A stretch of 59,877 nucleotides of DNA from HGM04593 sp045661205 (lineage in GTDB: Bacteria; Bacteroidota; Bacteroidia; Bacteroidales; Bacteroidaceae), in assembly GCA_045661205.1 (NCBI GenBank), contig JAZRFE010000003.1, positions 1-59,877 on the forward strand, read 5' to 3'. Position numbers and translations under genes: made by a program. Each line of letters starts with the position of its first letter. Positions within the stretch are counted from its first letter, which is position 1. Below, in pieces: positions 25,906 through 35,270 of the stretch. The notes beneath the pieces are model-generated. The model did not search any database. It was not told where the DNA came from and saw nothing but the letters and a program-made list of their open reading frames with translations.

Positions 25906-28764
25906 ATGAATGCGTTTCTGAAACATGTAGCCGAGGATTTATACGAGAAATATGGCAATCGTCTTGCTGACACAGCGATAGTGTTCCCCAACAAACGCGC
26001 AGGCCTTTTCTTTAATGAGTATCTTAAGAAGTTGAGTGCCGAGCCTTTGTGGAGCCCTGCATATATGACCATAAACGAGCTTTTTCAGGAGTGCAGCGAC
26101 CTTGTCGAGGGCGATGCCATACTGTTGGTAAGCAAACTGTACAAGGAGTTTTGCAAACACACCCGCAGCAACGAACCTCTCGACAGGTTCTACTATTGGG
26201 GAGAGATGCTGATAAAGGACTTCGACGATATTGACAAGAATCTTGTAGACGCCGAAAAACTCTTTGCCAACCTCAAAGAGTTGCGTGAGATGGGTAACGC
26301 AGCAGATGCGCTTGACGAGGAGCAGAAGAGTGCCATACAGCAGTTCTTCAAGAACTTCAATATGGAAGAGAAGAGCACCATCAAACGTCGTTTCCTCGAC
26401 GTGTGGGAGGTGTTGTTGCCCATATACAACGATTTTCGTAGCACTTTGCGCAACGAAGGTATTGCTTACAGTGGAATGGTGTGCCGCGAGGTCATCGAGA
26501 GCGAAAAAGAGCTTAGTTTCCCGTTCGACAAATATATCTTTGTGGGTTTCAACGCCTTGAACAGAACCGAAGATGCGATGTTCAGAATACTTCATCAACA
26601 GGGCAAGGCACTTTTCTATTGGGATTATGATGTCGCGTATATAAACGACAAACATCACGAGGCAGGGCGTTTCATGCGTGAAAATCTTAAACGCTACCCC
26701 AATGCCATGCAGCAGCCTGTATATGACAATCTTAAAGGAAAGAAACAGATAACTTTTATCTCGGCGGCAACCGAGAACATACAGACGCGCTATCTTGCCG
26801 ACTGGCTTGCGCAGAATGTAGCTGGCAACGAGATAGAGAATGCAGTGGTGCTGTGCGACGAAGGGCTGCTTGGCGAGGTGTTGCACACGGTTCCTCCCAC
26901 AGTGCGCGATATTAATGTCACTATGGGTTATCCTGTGTCGCAAACGCCTGTATACAGTTTCTTGCAGCGTTTGATAGAGTTGCAGATAAAGGGGTATGAC
27001 GAGACACGCAAAAAGTTCCGTTACGATGCGGTGCATGCAATACTTCGCCACCCATACACATTGCAATGCAGCGAAAATGCCCGTACGCTCGACGAAAAGA
27101 TTACCAACAACCGAAACCTCTTCCCTTCGGCCGAGCAGTTGCATGCCGATGAGTTTCTTGCGAAGATATTTTTCCCGGCGGCGGATAATGTAGCATGGGT
27201 GAACAATCTGCGCGATATTATCTACACGATTACAAATACCAACCCGCAGACCGAGGAGAAGAGCGATGCCTATTCGGAACTTTTCCGCGAATCACTCTTC
27301 AGTGTCTACACGCAAGCTCAGCGTATGCTCTCGTTGATAGAGACTGGCGACCTTCAGTTGCAACTGCGCACACTATCGTCGCTCTTCATGCGTGTGGTAG
27401 GCTCGTTGGCACTACCCTTCCACGGCGAGCCTGTTGTTGGTTTGCAGATAATGGGATTGCTTGAAACGAGAAACCTCGACTTCAGGAATCTTATTCTCTT
27501 GTCGGCAAACGAAGGAAATTTGCCACGTAACAACAGCGAAAATTCATTTATCCCCTACAATTTGCGTCGTGCATTTGGGTTGATGCTCACAGAGCATCGC
27601 AACTCGGTGTATGCTTACAACTTTTACCGTCTTATACAGCGTGCCCGGAATATAACAATGCTATACAACAGTTCGGCTGACGGCGCAGGCCAGGGCGAGC
27701 GTTCGCGTTATATGATGCAGTTGCTTGCCGACAGAGCCGAGGATATAAAAGAGATAAGCCTCACTGCCGAGCAAAAACCCGAGTCGTATAATTGCGGAGG
27801 AGTGGAAAAGAGTGCCGAAATATTGCAGAAACTGAGATATATTTTCGACACCGGCAAGAACAGCAAGGCTCTTGTATTGTCGCCCAGCGGCATCAACCGC
27901 TATCTTGACTGCCCCATGAAATTCTACTATTACTATGTGGCTAAACTTAAAATAAATCAAGAGGTTGAGGATACGGTACAAGCTATCGATTTTGGAAATA
28001 TCTTCCACCGTTCGGCAGAACTTTTCTACGAGCATATTGTGAAGGACAATGGTGCTAATATCCAGAAGTCGCATCTTGAACCATATATTAAAAAAGATGC
28101 TCTGCTCTACCCCTTTGTGGACAAGGCATTCAAAGAGTGCTTCTTCAAAACCGAGGGCGACGAAAAGCCTGAATATGACGGTCAGCAGTTTATCAACCGC
28201 GAGGTGGTGCATCGTTTCTTGCTGCGCCTTGTGAAGATGGATGCCGAGCATGCTCCGTTCCGATACGTTGGCAGCGAGCAGGATGCAAGTTTCTGCATGG
28301 AAACAAAAACCGCTGATGGCGACAAAGTGTCGCTTTCTATCGGTGGTCGTGTGGATCGCATGGATGACAAAGCCGGAACAATAGAGATTGTCGATTACAA
28401 GACAGGTGGCAAACCCGATGCTCTCAAAGATGTGGATGCTCTATTCGCATCCACAGGCAAACGCAGTGGGTATATATTTCAGGCGATGCTCTACTCGGCC
28501 GCAGTATCAATGGCCGAGAAGGAGAAGAAGGTTTCTCCGTCGTTGTTGTATATACATAAACAGTCGCAGGCTTGTCGCGAGAATTTTGTGATTAATATCG
28601 ACAAACAACCTGTTGTGGATTTCTCACTGCATCGCGACAAGTTTATGGAGAGGCTGCAAAAAACGCTCGACGAAATTTTCGATGTAAATACTCCTTTCCG
28701 GTGTACCGATGATAAGGATAGATGTACCTTCTGCGATTATAATATCATTTGCGGGGAGAGGTGA
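25906..28764 (+). CDS. addB: AddB-like PD-(D/E)xK nuclease subunit
   Basis: 952 residues. The start codon follows the addA stop with no gap. The N-terminal part resembles an inactive helicase fold (VFPNKRAGLFFNEYL, IFVGFNALNRTED). The C-terminal nuclease domain has GGRVDRMDD and IEIVDYKTGG (D830, K832). The four cysteines of the AddB-type iron-sulfur staple are present: C669 (LDCPMKFYYYY) and C940/C943/C949 (CTFCDYNIIC), with the C-x2-C-x5-C spacing. It acts with the upstream protein in recombinational repair. A terminator follows 10 bases after the stop. Confidence 0.9.
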   Translation: MNAFLKHVAEDLYEKYGNRLADTAIVFPNKRAGLFFNEYLKKLSAEPLWSPAYMTINELFQECSDLVEGDAILLVSKLYKEFCKHTRSNEPLDRFYYWGEMLIKDFDDIDKNLVDAEKLFANLKELREMGNAADALDEEQKSAIQQFFKNFNMEEKSTIKRRFLDVWEVLLPIYNDFRSTLRNEGIAYSGMVCREVIESEKELSFPFDKYIFVGFNALNRTEDAMFRILHQQGKALFYWDYDVAYINDKHHEAGRFMRENLKRYPNAMQQPVYDNLKGKKQITFISAATENIQTRYLADWLAQNVAGNEIENAVVLCDEGLLGEVLHTVPPTVRDINVTMGYPVSQTPVYSFLQRLIELQIKGYDETRKKFRYDAVHAILRHPYTLQCSENARTLDEKITNNRNLFPSAEQLHADEFLAKIFFPAADNVAWVNNLRDIIYTITNTNPQTEEKSDAYSELFRESLFSVYTQAQRMLSLIETGDLQLQLRTLSSLFMRVVGSLALPFHGEPVVGLQIMGLLETRNLDFRNLILLSANEGNLPRNNSENSFIPYNLRRAFGLMLTEHRNSVYAYNFYRLIQRARNITMLYNSSADGAGQGERSRYMMQLLADRAEDIKEISLTAEQKPESYNCGGVEKSAEILQKLRYIFDTGKNSKALVLSPSGINRYLDCPMKFYYYYVAKLKINQEVEDTVQAIDFGNIFHRSAELFYEHIVKDNGANIQKSHLEPYIKKDALLYPFVDKAFKECFFKTEGDEKPEYDGQQFINREVVHRFLLRLVKMDAEHAPFRYVGSEQDASFCMETKTADGDKVSLSIGGRVDRMDDKAGTIEIVDYKTGGKPDALKDVDALFASTGKRSGYIFQAMLYSAAVSMAEKEKKVSPSLLYIHKQSQACRENFVINIDKQPVVDFSLHRDKFMERLQKTLDEIFDVNTPFRCTDDKDRCTFCDYNIICGER

Positions 28765-28774
28765 AAATTTATAT

Positions 28775-28805
28775 GCAAGCTACAATTTTGTAGCTTGCTT
28801 TTGTT
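28775..28805 (+). terminator. Terminator of addAB
   Basis: Stem GCAAGCTACAA / TTGTAGCTTGC with a short TTT-type loop, then TTTTGTTTT. Confidence 0.9.
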
Positions 28806-28880
28806 TTATATATAATCGGTTTGTTAGGTTAATTATGTTAATAAATGTTTAAATATCAACTTTTTGCGAACAAAAACAAA

Positions 28881-28913
28881 CTATGAAATGTTATAATATC
28901 GTGTTTTTCATAG
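28881..28913. promoter_or_regulatory. Inverted repeat before the candidate small RNA
   Basis: CTATGAAA (28881-28888) and TTTTCATAG (28905-28913) are complementary over at least eight bases with a spacer of about 17. It may be an operator or a hairpin. It has no T-run of its own. Confidence 0.4.
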
Positions 28914-28916
28914 TAA

Positions 28917-29024
28917 TAGATTTTACCGGCAGCATCCGCTTGTGAAAAGTCGATGCCCGAACGGGCAAAAGCGTTTGTCCGGACCAAGAAGGTCGCGCTC
29001 TCTCCCCTGGAGCGCGGCTTTTTT
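28917..29024 (+). ncRNA. Candidate small structured RNA with its own terminator; class unknown
   Basis: Nested complementary blocks: CCGG (28926) / CCGG (28979); CGCTT (28937) / AAGCG (28969); hairpin TGCCC-GAAC-GGGCA (28954-28967); hairpin GACC-AAGAA-GGTC (28982-28994). A terminator-like stem, CGCGCTC / GAGCGCG (28994-29016), follows with a T-rich end. The segment is distinctly more GC-rich than its surroundings. A weak -7-like TAGATTTT lies at 28917. I compared it by eye with SRP RNA, 6S RNA, tmRNA and common riboswitches and saw no convincing match. It could also be a leader of the downstream channel gene, but the terminator lies about 55 bases before that start. Confidence 0.5.
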
Positions 29025-29077
29025 GTTTTTGTGTATGTAACAAAATTCAGGTGTGCATTGTTAAGTATATAAAAAAG

Positions 29078-30400
29078 ATGAAGAGAGGTGATTTTTCAAA
29101 GAGCTTGCTTGAAAAGATAAAGGAGACATTGTCGGATGTGGGAGTGCCCGAGATTATAATCGAGCAGGTTGATGTGGTGATATATATAATGCTTATACTG
29201 CTTACTGCTATTATCTTAGGGAAGTTTTTGCGCATGGCATCCACCTCTGTTATACAACATTTGCAAAACCGTAAGAGCAATGCCTGGCTCACAAAACTCA
29301 TTGAGTATAATGTGCTGAAGAAGGTGTCGTTCATTGTTCCACCGATAATAGTAATATGGTTGTTGCCTGTGGCATTTACTGCTCGCCCCAAGTTGTCGGC
29401 GGTGCTTGAAAATGTTGCGTGGATCTATTTCATTGTGGCAATAGTGCGCGTGTTGTTGGCAATTTTATCTTCGGTTGGCAGTATGGCTTACACGAACAAA
29501 AAGTTCCACGACAAGCCAATAAAGGGTTTTGTACAGATAACCCAGATGGTTATATACCTTATATCTGTGATTATAATTATCTCCATACTGACAAATAAAT
29601 CTCCTTTTTATCTTATTGGAGGATTGGGTGCCTTTGCTGCGGTGCTGATGCTCATTTTCAAAGATACCATCATGGGCTTTGTAGCGGGCATACTGCTGCT
29701 TGAGAATGATATGGTGCGTCTGGGCGATTGGATAGAGGTTCCCGGTAGTTCCATAAACGGTACAGTGACAGATATTTCGCTTACCATAGTTAAAGTACAG
29801 AACTTTGACAATACAACTGTGACGATACCTCCCTACACTCTTATAAGCGAAAGTTTCATAAATTGGCGGGGAATGAAGGATAGTGGCGGCCGTCGTATAA
29901 TGCGTGGTTACACCATAAAGATAGACAATATCAAAAGGTGTACTCCCGAGTTTTTGGATAAGGTAAAGGGCTTTTCTCAGGAGATGAGTGCTTTTATATC
30001 TTCAATGCAAGGTGGCAAAGTGTCAGAAAGTATTACTTGCGAAGAGCGCACCTATGGCACGATAGAGACCAACTTGGGACTCTTCAGAGCCTTTGCAACC
30101 TATTATTTGAAAAATCATCCCGCGCTGCACAAGAATATGCTCATCATGGTGCGTACGCTCGAACCTACCGAATATGGCCTTCCGTTGCAGATATATTGCT
30201 TTACCAACGACACAAATTGGAGCCACTACGAGAGCATACAATCGGAGATTATGGAGAGTCTTGCGGCTATGCTTCCTGCATTCGAACTGCTGCCTTATCA
30301 GTCGAGCTCTTCGCACGATTCCATGATAAATGGGCTTGTCGAAAGGGGGTTCCCGCTTGACAAAATAAAAGGAATTCCCATTGGTTCGTTGCGAAAATAG
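29078..30400 (+). CDS. MscS-family mechanosensitive ion channel (YbdG-like)
   Basis: 440 residues from ATG 29078; an upstream GTG frame at 29051 is less likely. Inner-membrane channel that releases solutes on hypo-osmotic shock. Several hydrophobic segments span about residues 35-200. The pore helix and beta domain follow the MscS pattern: GLGAFAAVLMLIFKDTIMGF, DMVRLGDWIEVPG, GTVTDISLTIVKVQNFDNTTVTIPPY. The motif NWRGMKDSGGRRIMRG is characteristic of the YbdG branch rather than MscS itself. The gene stands alone. Confidence 0.9.
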   Translation: MKRGDFSKSLLEKIKETLSDVGVPEIIIEQVDVVIYIMLILLTAIILGKFLRMASTSVIQHLQNRKSNAWLTKLIEYNVLKKVSFIVPPIIVIWLLPVAFTARPKLSAVLENVAWIYFIVAIVRVLLAILSSVGSMAYTNKKFHDKPIKGFVQITQMVIYLISVIIIISILTNKSPFYLIGGLGAFAAVLMLIFKDTIMGFVAGILLLENDMVRLGDWIEVPGSSINGTVTDISLTIVKVQNFDNTTVTIPPYTLISESFINWRGMKDSGGRRIMRGYTIKIDNIKRCTPEFLDKVKGFSQEMSAFISSMQGGKVSESITCEERTYGTIETNLGLFRAFATYYLKNHPALHKNMLIMVRTLEPTEYGLPLQIYCFTNDTNWSHYESIQSEIMESLAAMLPAFELLPYQSSSSHDSMINGLVERGFPLDKIKGIPIGSLRK

Positions 30401-30538
30401 TTTTTTTGCAAAACTATGGTTTTACATGTATAATTTATCGATGATATGTTTTTTCTTGATTGTTTTTTTTATTTACTTTGCAACCGATCAAAGTAATTTA
30501 AAAAATAACGTCATAAGGAGACATAAACAAAAAGAGAC

Positions 30539-31846
30539 ATGACAATGTATTGGAATAAAAAGGTGGAATGCATGGGCAGAGAGGAGATGCGCCGTCTGCA
30601 AAGTGAACGCCTTGTAAAAATGGTGGAGCATGTATACAATGATTCTACCTATTATCGCAAACGTATGGACGAGTGTGGGGTTAAGCCTCAGGACATTCGC
30701 AGTATAGATGACATTTCAAAACTCCCGTTTACTACAAAACAGGACTTGCGCGACAACTATCCTTTCGGACTTTTCTGTGTGCCGATGGAGCAGATTGTAC
30801 GTTTGCACGCTTCGTCGGGTACAACTGGTAAGCCCATTGTTGCGGGTTATACTAAGGAGGATCTTGAGATGTGGAGCGAGGTTACTGCTCGTTCATTGAT
30901 GGCTGCCGGTGTCACCAAAAATGATATTATGCAGGTTTCGTACGGTTACGGTCTCTTTACTGGAGGACTTGGAGCACACGACGGAGGTACACTCCTCGGC
31001 GCTTCTATCGTTCCCACCGGTAGTGGAAATACTGAGAAGCAGATTACACTGATGCACGACTTTGGTAGCACTGTGCTTGCATGTACACCTTCGTATGCGC
31101 TCTACATTGCTGATGCTATTAAGAAGAGCGGTCTCGACATCAATGACTTCAAGTTGCGCGTGGGTGTGTTCGGTGCTGAACCTTGGACAGATGCTATGCG
31201 TCGCGAGATTGAGGAGAAGCTACACCTTAAGGCTTTCGATATATATGGTCTTACAGAGATGTGTGGCCCCGGCGTAGGTTGTGAGTGCCACTGTCAGTGC
31301 GGTACACACTTGTGGGAGGACCACTTCTATCCCGAAATCATCGACCCCGAAACACTCGAACCTCTGCCTCCCGGCGAGAAGGGTGAGTTGGTATTTACCA
31401 ACCTTACAAAATGGGGTATGCCTATGATACGTTACCGCACACGCGACCTCACTACCCTCCACTACGAGACTTGTGAGTGTGGTCGTACAGCAGTGCGCAT
31501 GAGCAAGATTCTTGGTCGCAGCGATGATATGCTCATCATTCGCGGTGTGAATGTGTTCCCCTCGACCATCGAGAGTATCATTCTTGAGTTCCCCGAGTGT
31601 GAGCCTTATTACATGATAGAGGTTGACCGTGTGAACAACACCGATACATTTGATATCCAGGTTGAGGTTAAGCCCGAATATTATACCGATAGAATTACAG
31701 AACTTGCAAACCTCAAGAAGCGTATCACCGCAAGAGTGCAGAGCGTGGTAGGTATTTCTCCCAATATCAAGATTGTAGAGCCTAACACCATCGAACGCAG
31801 CATGGGTAAGGCCAAGCATGCAATCGACCACCGTAAATTTGAGTAA
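30539..31846 (+). CDS. paaK: Phenylacetate-CoA ligase
   Basis: 435 residues, the normal PaaK length. It is an AMP-forming acyl/aryl-CoA ligase that activates phenylacetate or related aryl acids. The ATP-binding loop is HASSGTTGKPIVAGYT, followed by SYGYGLFTGGLGAHDGG. The A5-type motif is YGLTEMCGPGV and the hinge region is RYRTRDLTTLHYETCECG. The C-terminal block GRSDDMLIIRGVNVFPSTIE is typical. No other phenylacetate degradation genes are present. In anaerobic Bacteroidales this enzyme may serve amino-acid-derived aryl acids, which is inference. An ACT-domain gene follows by 28 bases, a common PaaK partner. Confidence 0.93.
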   Translation: MTMYWNKKVECMGREEMRRLQSERLVKMVEHVYNDSTYYRKRMDECGVKPQDIRSIDDISKLPFTTKQDLRDNYPFGLFCVPMEQIVRLHASSGTTGKPIVAGYTKEDLEMWSEVTARSLMAAGVTKNDIMQVSYGYGLFTGGLGAHDGGTLLGASIVPTGSGNTEKQITLMHDFGSTVLACTPSYALYIADAIKKSGLDINDFKLRVGVFGAEPWTDAMRREIEEKLHLKAFDIYGLTEMCGPGVGCECHCQCGTHLWEDHFYPEIIDPETLEPLPPGEKGELVFTNLTKWGMPMIRYRTRDLTTLHYETCECGRTAVRMSKILGRSDDMLIIRGVNVFPSTIESIILEFPECEPYYMIEVDRVNNTDTFDIQVEVKPEYYTDRITELANLKKRITARVQSVVGISPNIKIVEPNTIERSMGKAKHAIDHRKFE

Positions 31847-31874
31847 AAGTTTCACCTTCAAAACCTAAGAAAAG

Positions 31875-32300
31875 ATGCTAATCAAACAATTATCCGTATT
31901 CCTTGAGAATCGTTTAGGACGATTCGGACAGGTGGCAAAAATTTTAAGTGAAGCAGGAATAAACATGAAGGCGTTTACGGTATCCGAAAATGCCGAGTTT
32001 GGTGTGTTGCACCTCATTGTGTCTGACCCTGATAAGGCGTGCAAGTTGTTGCGCGAAAAAAGTATTGCGGCAAGTCTCAGTGATGTAATCTGTATTCAGT
32101 GTCCCGATGTTCCCGGCGCACTCGAGGTTGCTTTGTCTGCAATTACCGAGGCGGGAATTTCCATTGAGTATATGTATGCTTTTGCACAGGGTGCCACAGC
32201 GAGCATCATCATTCGTCCCAACGACCTTGAAAAATGTATAAAGGTACTTAGCGAGAAAGAGTTTACTACTCTCTCGCAAGAGGGCTTGAATAACATCTGA
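31875..32300 (+). CDS. Tandem ACT-domain protein
   Basis: 141 residues with two ACT-like ligand-binding domains (about 1-65: QLSVFLENRLGRFGQVAKIL; about 68-135: PDVPGALEVALSAITEAGIS). ACT domains bind amino acids and regulate enzymes. Its place directly after paaK suggests it senses an aromatic amino acid or controls the ligase (inference). The gene pair is closed by a terminator. Confidence 0.88.
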   Translation: MLIKQLSVFLENRLGRFGQVAKILSEAGINMKAFTVSENAEFGVLHLIVSDPDKACKLLREKSIAASLSDVICIQCPDVPGALEVALSAITEAGISIEYMYAFAQGATASIIIRPNDLEKCIKVLSEKEFTTLSQEGLNNI

Positions 32301-32325
32301 TAAATAAGGAAAGTATTATAAGAAG

Positions 32326-32365
32326 CGATAGTTGTGTGATTGTATCATGCAACTATCGTTTTTTT
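32326..32365 (+). terminator. Terminator of the paaK-ACT operon
   Basis: Stem CGATAGTTG / CAACTATCG, then seven T. The T-run overlaps the stop codon of the convergent MBL-fold gene. Confidence 0.9.
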
Positions 32366-33176
32366 ATAGCGATACTGTAAATCCGCAATGAAATTCGGTA
32401 AATCTCTCTCCGAGCACTTCCATGAGTATCTTCTTGGCTATGCTGCCGGTGCAATGTCCTGTGTAGAGAGTAATGCCTCTTTGTGATATTTCGTTGGCTA
32501 GGGTGTAAATTTCTTCGTTGCTTTCAAAGGCGTTAAGTTCGTCAGAATCGAGCAGGTGCAGCCCACCTATGAAATTTGTTACTTTGCGCTTTTGTGCTGC
32601 ATCGAGAATGTTTAAAATGCCTCGGTGTGAGCAGGGAGATATAACTGTTGCTGTGCCACTGTTTGCAGAGACTGTTATGCTTACTTCGTGGGAGAAGTCA
32701 TCGGCAGCGTCGTTGGCGAGCAGTGTGCTGTTTGCTTTTGGCAGGGTGTGCGTCGTGGGAATTTCACACACTAGTGTCACGTTTTCTGTTATAGATGTGT
32801 TCTTGTCGATGAATATGAAACGCTCCTTGTGCTCCTGCAACAGTTTGTGGTCTATTGATATATCGCGTATTGTTCCTCGGCGTGTGGAATAGCAGTGGCG
32901 GCCGTGCACGTTTGAAGATAGGTATATTTTTGCTTTCTTGTTAAGTGTTAGGAATGTGGCAAGCCCTCCTGTGTGGTCGGCATGGGCATGGGAGAGTATG
33001 AGATAGTCTGCTCGGGCAATGTCTATGCCCATCTTGCGGGCGTTGTCTGCAAAGAGCGCGCTTGCTCCTGTGTCTATGAGAAAGTTCTTCCCATCGGTTT
33101 GCATCCAGAAGGATAGTCCATGCTCTGCTATCAGCGTGTCGGGGGAGATGTTGTCTATGAGGGTGACTATTTTCAT
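32364..33176 (-). CDS. MBL-fold metallo-hydrolase
   Basis: 270 residues from ATG 33176; a further in-frame ATG at 33221 lacks family similarity. The metal-binding motif is SHAHADHTGG (HxHxDH). Other fold elements are NFLIDTGASALFADNA near the start, SPCSHRGILNIL and TLYTGHCTGSIA. It resembles the group annotated as dihydropterin/RFA-P-synthase-like MBL proteins, but the reaction cannot be told from sequence. No signal peptide, so cytoplasmic. It is last in a minus-strand run after the zinc-ribbon gene, with a 75-base gap. Confidence 0.85.
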   Translation of the reverse strand: MKIVTLIDNISPDTLIAEHGLSFWMQTDGKNFLIDTGASALFADNARKMGIDIARADYLILSHAHADHTGGLATFLTLNKKAKIYLSSNVHGRHCYSTRRGTIRDISIDHKLLQEHKERFIFIDKNTSITENVTLVCEIPTTHTLPKANSTLLANDAADDFSHEVSITVSANSGTATVISPCSHRGILNILDAAQKRKVTNFIGGLHLLDSDELNAFESNEEIYTLANEISQRGITLYTGHCTGSIAKKILMEVLGERFTEFHCGFTVSL

Positions 33177-33251
33177 TGCTTGCCTATTAGAAACAATGAC
33201 GACAGCCGAAGCCGTCGTCATTGAGCTTGTATTTATAAATACGATGTGTTA

Positions 33252-34073
33252 TTACTCGCTTTTGGGAGTAGCTCTTCTGATACCACGACGTTTTGTTGTG
33301 GGAGCTTCTGCGGGCTTCTCCTCTTTTACGCCTGCAAGTTCGGGGTCGATCATGATGCGGCCGCAGTTCTCGCAAACGATGATTTTCTTGCGCATTCTGA
33401 TGTCCATCTGACGCTGAGGGGGTATCTTGCTGAAGCAACCGGCGCATGCGTCACGCTGTACGTACACGATGCCAAGACCGTTGCGTGAGTTCTTGCGGAT
33501 GCGCTTGAACGATGTGAGCAGACGAGGCTCGATAGTAAGCTCCAGGTTGCGTGCCTGCTCGCGGAGTTTCTCCTCTTCTTGCTTTGTCTCGGTAACAATC
33601 TCCTCGAGTTCGGCTTTTTTAAGGTCAAGGTCTTTTTTGCGCTCGTCGAGTGCGTTCTTTGCTTTTGCGAGCTCCTCGTTCTTCTGCTTGTCGAGGTTCT
33701 GTGCCTCGCGAATTTTCTTCTCGTCGTGCTCGATTACAAGGTTCTTGTACTCGATCTCTTTGTTCAAGAGGTCAAACTCACGGCTGTTGTGAATGTGATT
33801 CTGATCCTCGGTGTATTTGGCGATGCTCTGCTTAGCCTGCTCGATTTCTGCCTTATATCCGGTGATAGCCTCTTTGTTTGCTTTGATGTCGTTTACAATG
33901 TTCTCGATGCGTGTGCCGAGGCCGACAATCTCATCTTCGAGGTCTTTTACCTCGAGGGGAAGTTCTCCGCGAAGGATCTTAATCTTGTCTGTCTCCGAGA
34001 GAATTGTTTGCAACTGATACAATGACTTCAATTTCTCTTCCACTGTGTATTCTGAAGGATCTTTTTTTGCCAT
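33252..34073 (-). CDS. Coiled-coil protein with C4 zinc ribbon (COG1579-like)
   Basis: 273 residues. A long charged coiled coil (about 15-185, many E/K heptads) is followed by a zinc ribbon with CAGC and CENC, then a basic, flexible tail ending KRRGIRRATPKSE. The domain order matches the COG1579 family (relatives of Campylobacter/Helicobacter Cj0706/HP0958), implicated in RNA or protein contacts. The function in Bacteroidetes is not established. It follows the nif3-like gene by 20 bases, a pairing often seen in this phylum, so the two are probably co-transcribed. Confidence 0.87.
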   Translation of the reverse strand: MAKKDPSEYTVEEKLKSLYQLQTILSETDKIKILRGELPLEVKDLEDEIVGLGTRIENIVNDIKANKEAITGYKAEIEQAKQSIAKYTEDQNHIHNSREFDLLNKEIEYKNLVIEHDEKKIREAQNLDKQKNEELAKAKNALDERKKDLDLKKAELEEIVTETKQEEEKLREQARNLELTIEPRLLTSFKRIRKNSRNGLGIVYVQRDACAGCFSKIPPQRQMDIRMRKKIIVCENCGRIMIDPELAGVKEEKPAEAPTTKRRGIRRATPKSE

Positions 34074-34093
34074 TTTGTTAATCGTTTTTTTTG

Positions 34094-35191
34094 TTATAAA
34101 TAATATATCGGATTTGTTCTCTTCTCTGTTATTTTCACTTTAAGGTCGGGGAAGCTCTTCTTTAATACTTCCGAAATGAGTTCCGAGGTGTATTGTTCGC
34201 TCTCGTAGTGCCCTATTGCTGCCATTATCATGCCATTTGTGTAGTTGAACATGTCGTGATAATGTCCTTCGCCGGTGATGAATATGTCTGCGTCTGCTGC
34301 GGCTGCATCTTTGGCGAAGGAGGCACCTGCGCCTCCGCATAGTGCTACACGTGTTATCTTTTTCTCCTGAAGGGCTGTGTGCATCATGCGCTCTACTCCG
34401 AATATTCTTTTTACTTCGAGCAGAAACTCTTTAGCATCCATTGGCTCGCTAAGCTCGCCGATGACTCCTGTTCCCACTGTATGCCATCTGTTTTCGAGGG
34501 GGTAGATGTCGTATGCAGGCTCTTCGTAGGGGTGGGCTGTCAAGAGTGCTTTTAATACTTTGCTCTTGATGAACGAAGGCATTATTGTCTCTATGCGCAC
34601 CTCTTTCTCGGTGTGTATCTCCCCTATCGTTCCACAATATGGCGAACACTCCTCACCCGCGCGGAAGGTGCCCTCGCCCGTTAGGTTGTAGCTGCAGCAG
34701 TCGTAGTTGCCAATAGTGCCGCATCCGGCATTGAAGAGCGCGTTGCGCACGCTGTCGGCATGCGAGACGGGTACATAAACGGCAAGTTTCAGCAGGGAGT
34801 TCTCTTTGGGTGAGAGTATCTTCACATTCTTAAGCCCCAGCTTTTCGGCAATCTTAAAGTTTACACCACCCGCAGCGTTGTCGAGGTTGGTGTGTGCCGA
34901 GTATATTGCAATGTTGTTGCTGATGGCTTTGAGAATACAGCGTTCCACATAGTTCGCGCCTGTGATTTTTTTCAAAGGTCGGAACATGAGGGGGTGATGT
35001 GATATAATAAGATTGCATTTGGATGTTACAGCTTCGTCGATGACCTCTTCTGTTACGTCCAAACACAATAAAGCCCCTTCAACTTCCGCCTCGTGTAACC
35101 CCACTTGCAGACCGGCATTATCGTAGCTTTCTTGCAAGGGCAGAGGCGCGAACATTTCAAGGGCACTCGTTATCTCTTTGATTTTCGCCAA
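34094..35191 (-). CDS. Nif3-like dinuclear metal-centre protein
   Basis: 365 residues, the longer form with an inserted middle domain (PII/CutA-like, about 125-235), as in many Firmicutes and Bacteroidetes. The Nif3/YbgI signature is ESYDNAGLQVG near the start, SHHPLMFRP (metal-binding histidines), and later SAHTNLD and GGAGASFAKDAAAADADIFITGE with GHYESE. Related to GTP cyclohydrolase I type 2 annotations, though the activity is uncertain. It starts the transcript that includes the zinc-ribbon gene. Confidence 0.92.
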   Translation of the reverse strand: MAKIKEITSALEMFAPLPLQESYDNAGLQVGLHEAEVEGALLCLDVTEEVIDEAVTSKCNLIISHHPLMFRPLKKITGANYVERCILKAISNNIAIYSAHTNLDNAAGGVNFKIAEKLGLKNVKILSPKENSLLKLAVYVPVSHADSVRNALFNAGCGTIGNYDCCSYNLTGEGTFRAGEECSPYCGTIGEIHTEKEVRIETIMPSFIKSKVLKALLTAHPYEEPAYDIYPLENRWHTVGTGVIGELSEPMDAKEFLLEVKRIFGVERMMHTALQEKKITRVALCGGAGASFAKDAAAADADIFITGEGHYHDMFNYTNGMIMAAIGHYESEQYTSELISEVLKKSFPDLKVKITEKRTNPIYYL

Positions 35192-35211
35192 TTGTCAGAA
35201 AAATTGTGATG

Positions 35212-35242
35212 CAAAGATAGGGATTTTTTTTCTATTCTCAAA
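35212..35242 (-). promoter_or_regulatory. Promoter of the nif3-like gene
   Basis: On minus: TTTG (35242-35239), 19-base spacer, TATCTTTG (35219-35212). It separates this gene from the fetAB operon upstream. Confidence 0.75.
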
Positions 35243-35270
35243 GCCTATTTTTGCTTTACTGCTCTATTTT

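Noticed and set aside
25939..27144. 401-codon minus-strand frame within addB
   Set aside because: Antisense to the AddB-like gene, with Cys/His/Leu-rich composition typical of shadow frames.
28917..29024. Signal recognition particle RNA
   Set aside because: The conserved SRP loop motif with GGAAG and AGCAG is absent, and the stem order differs.
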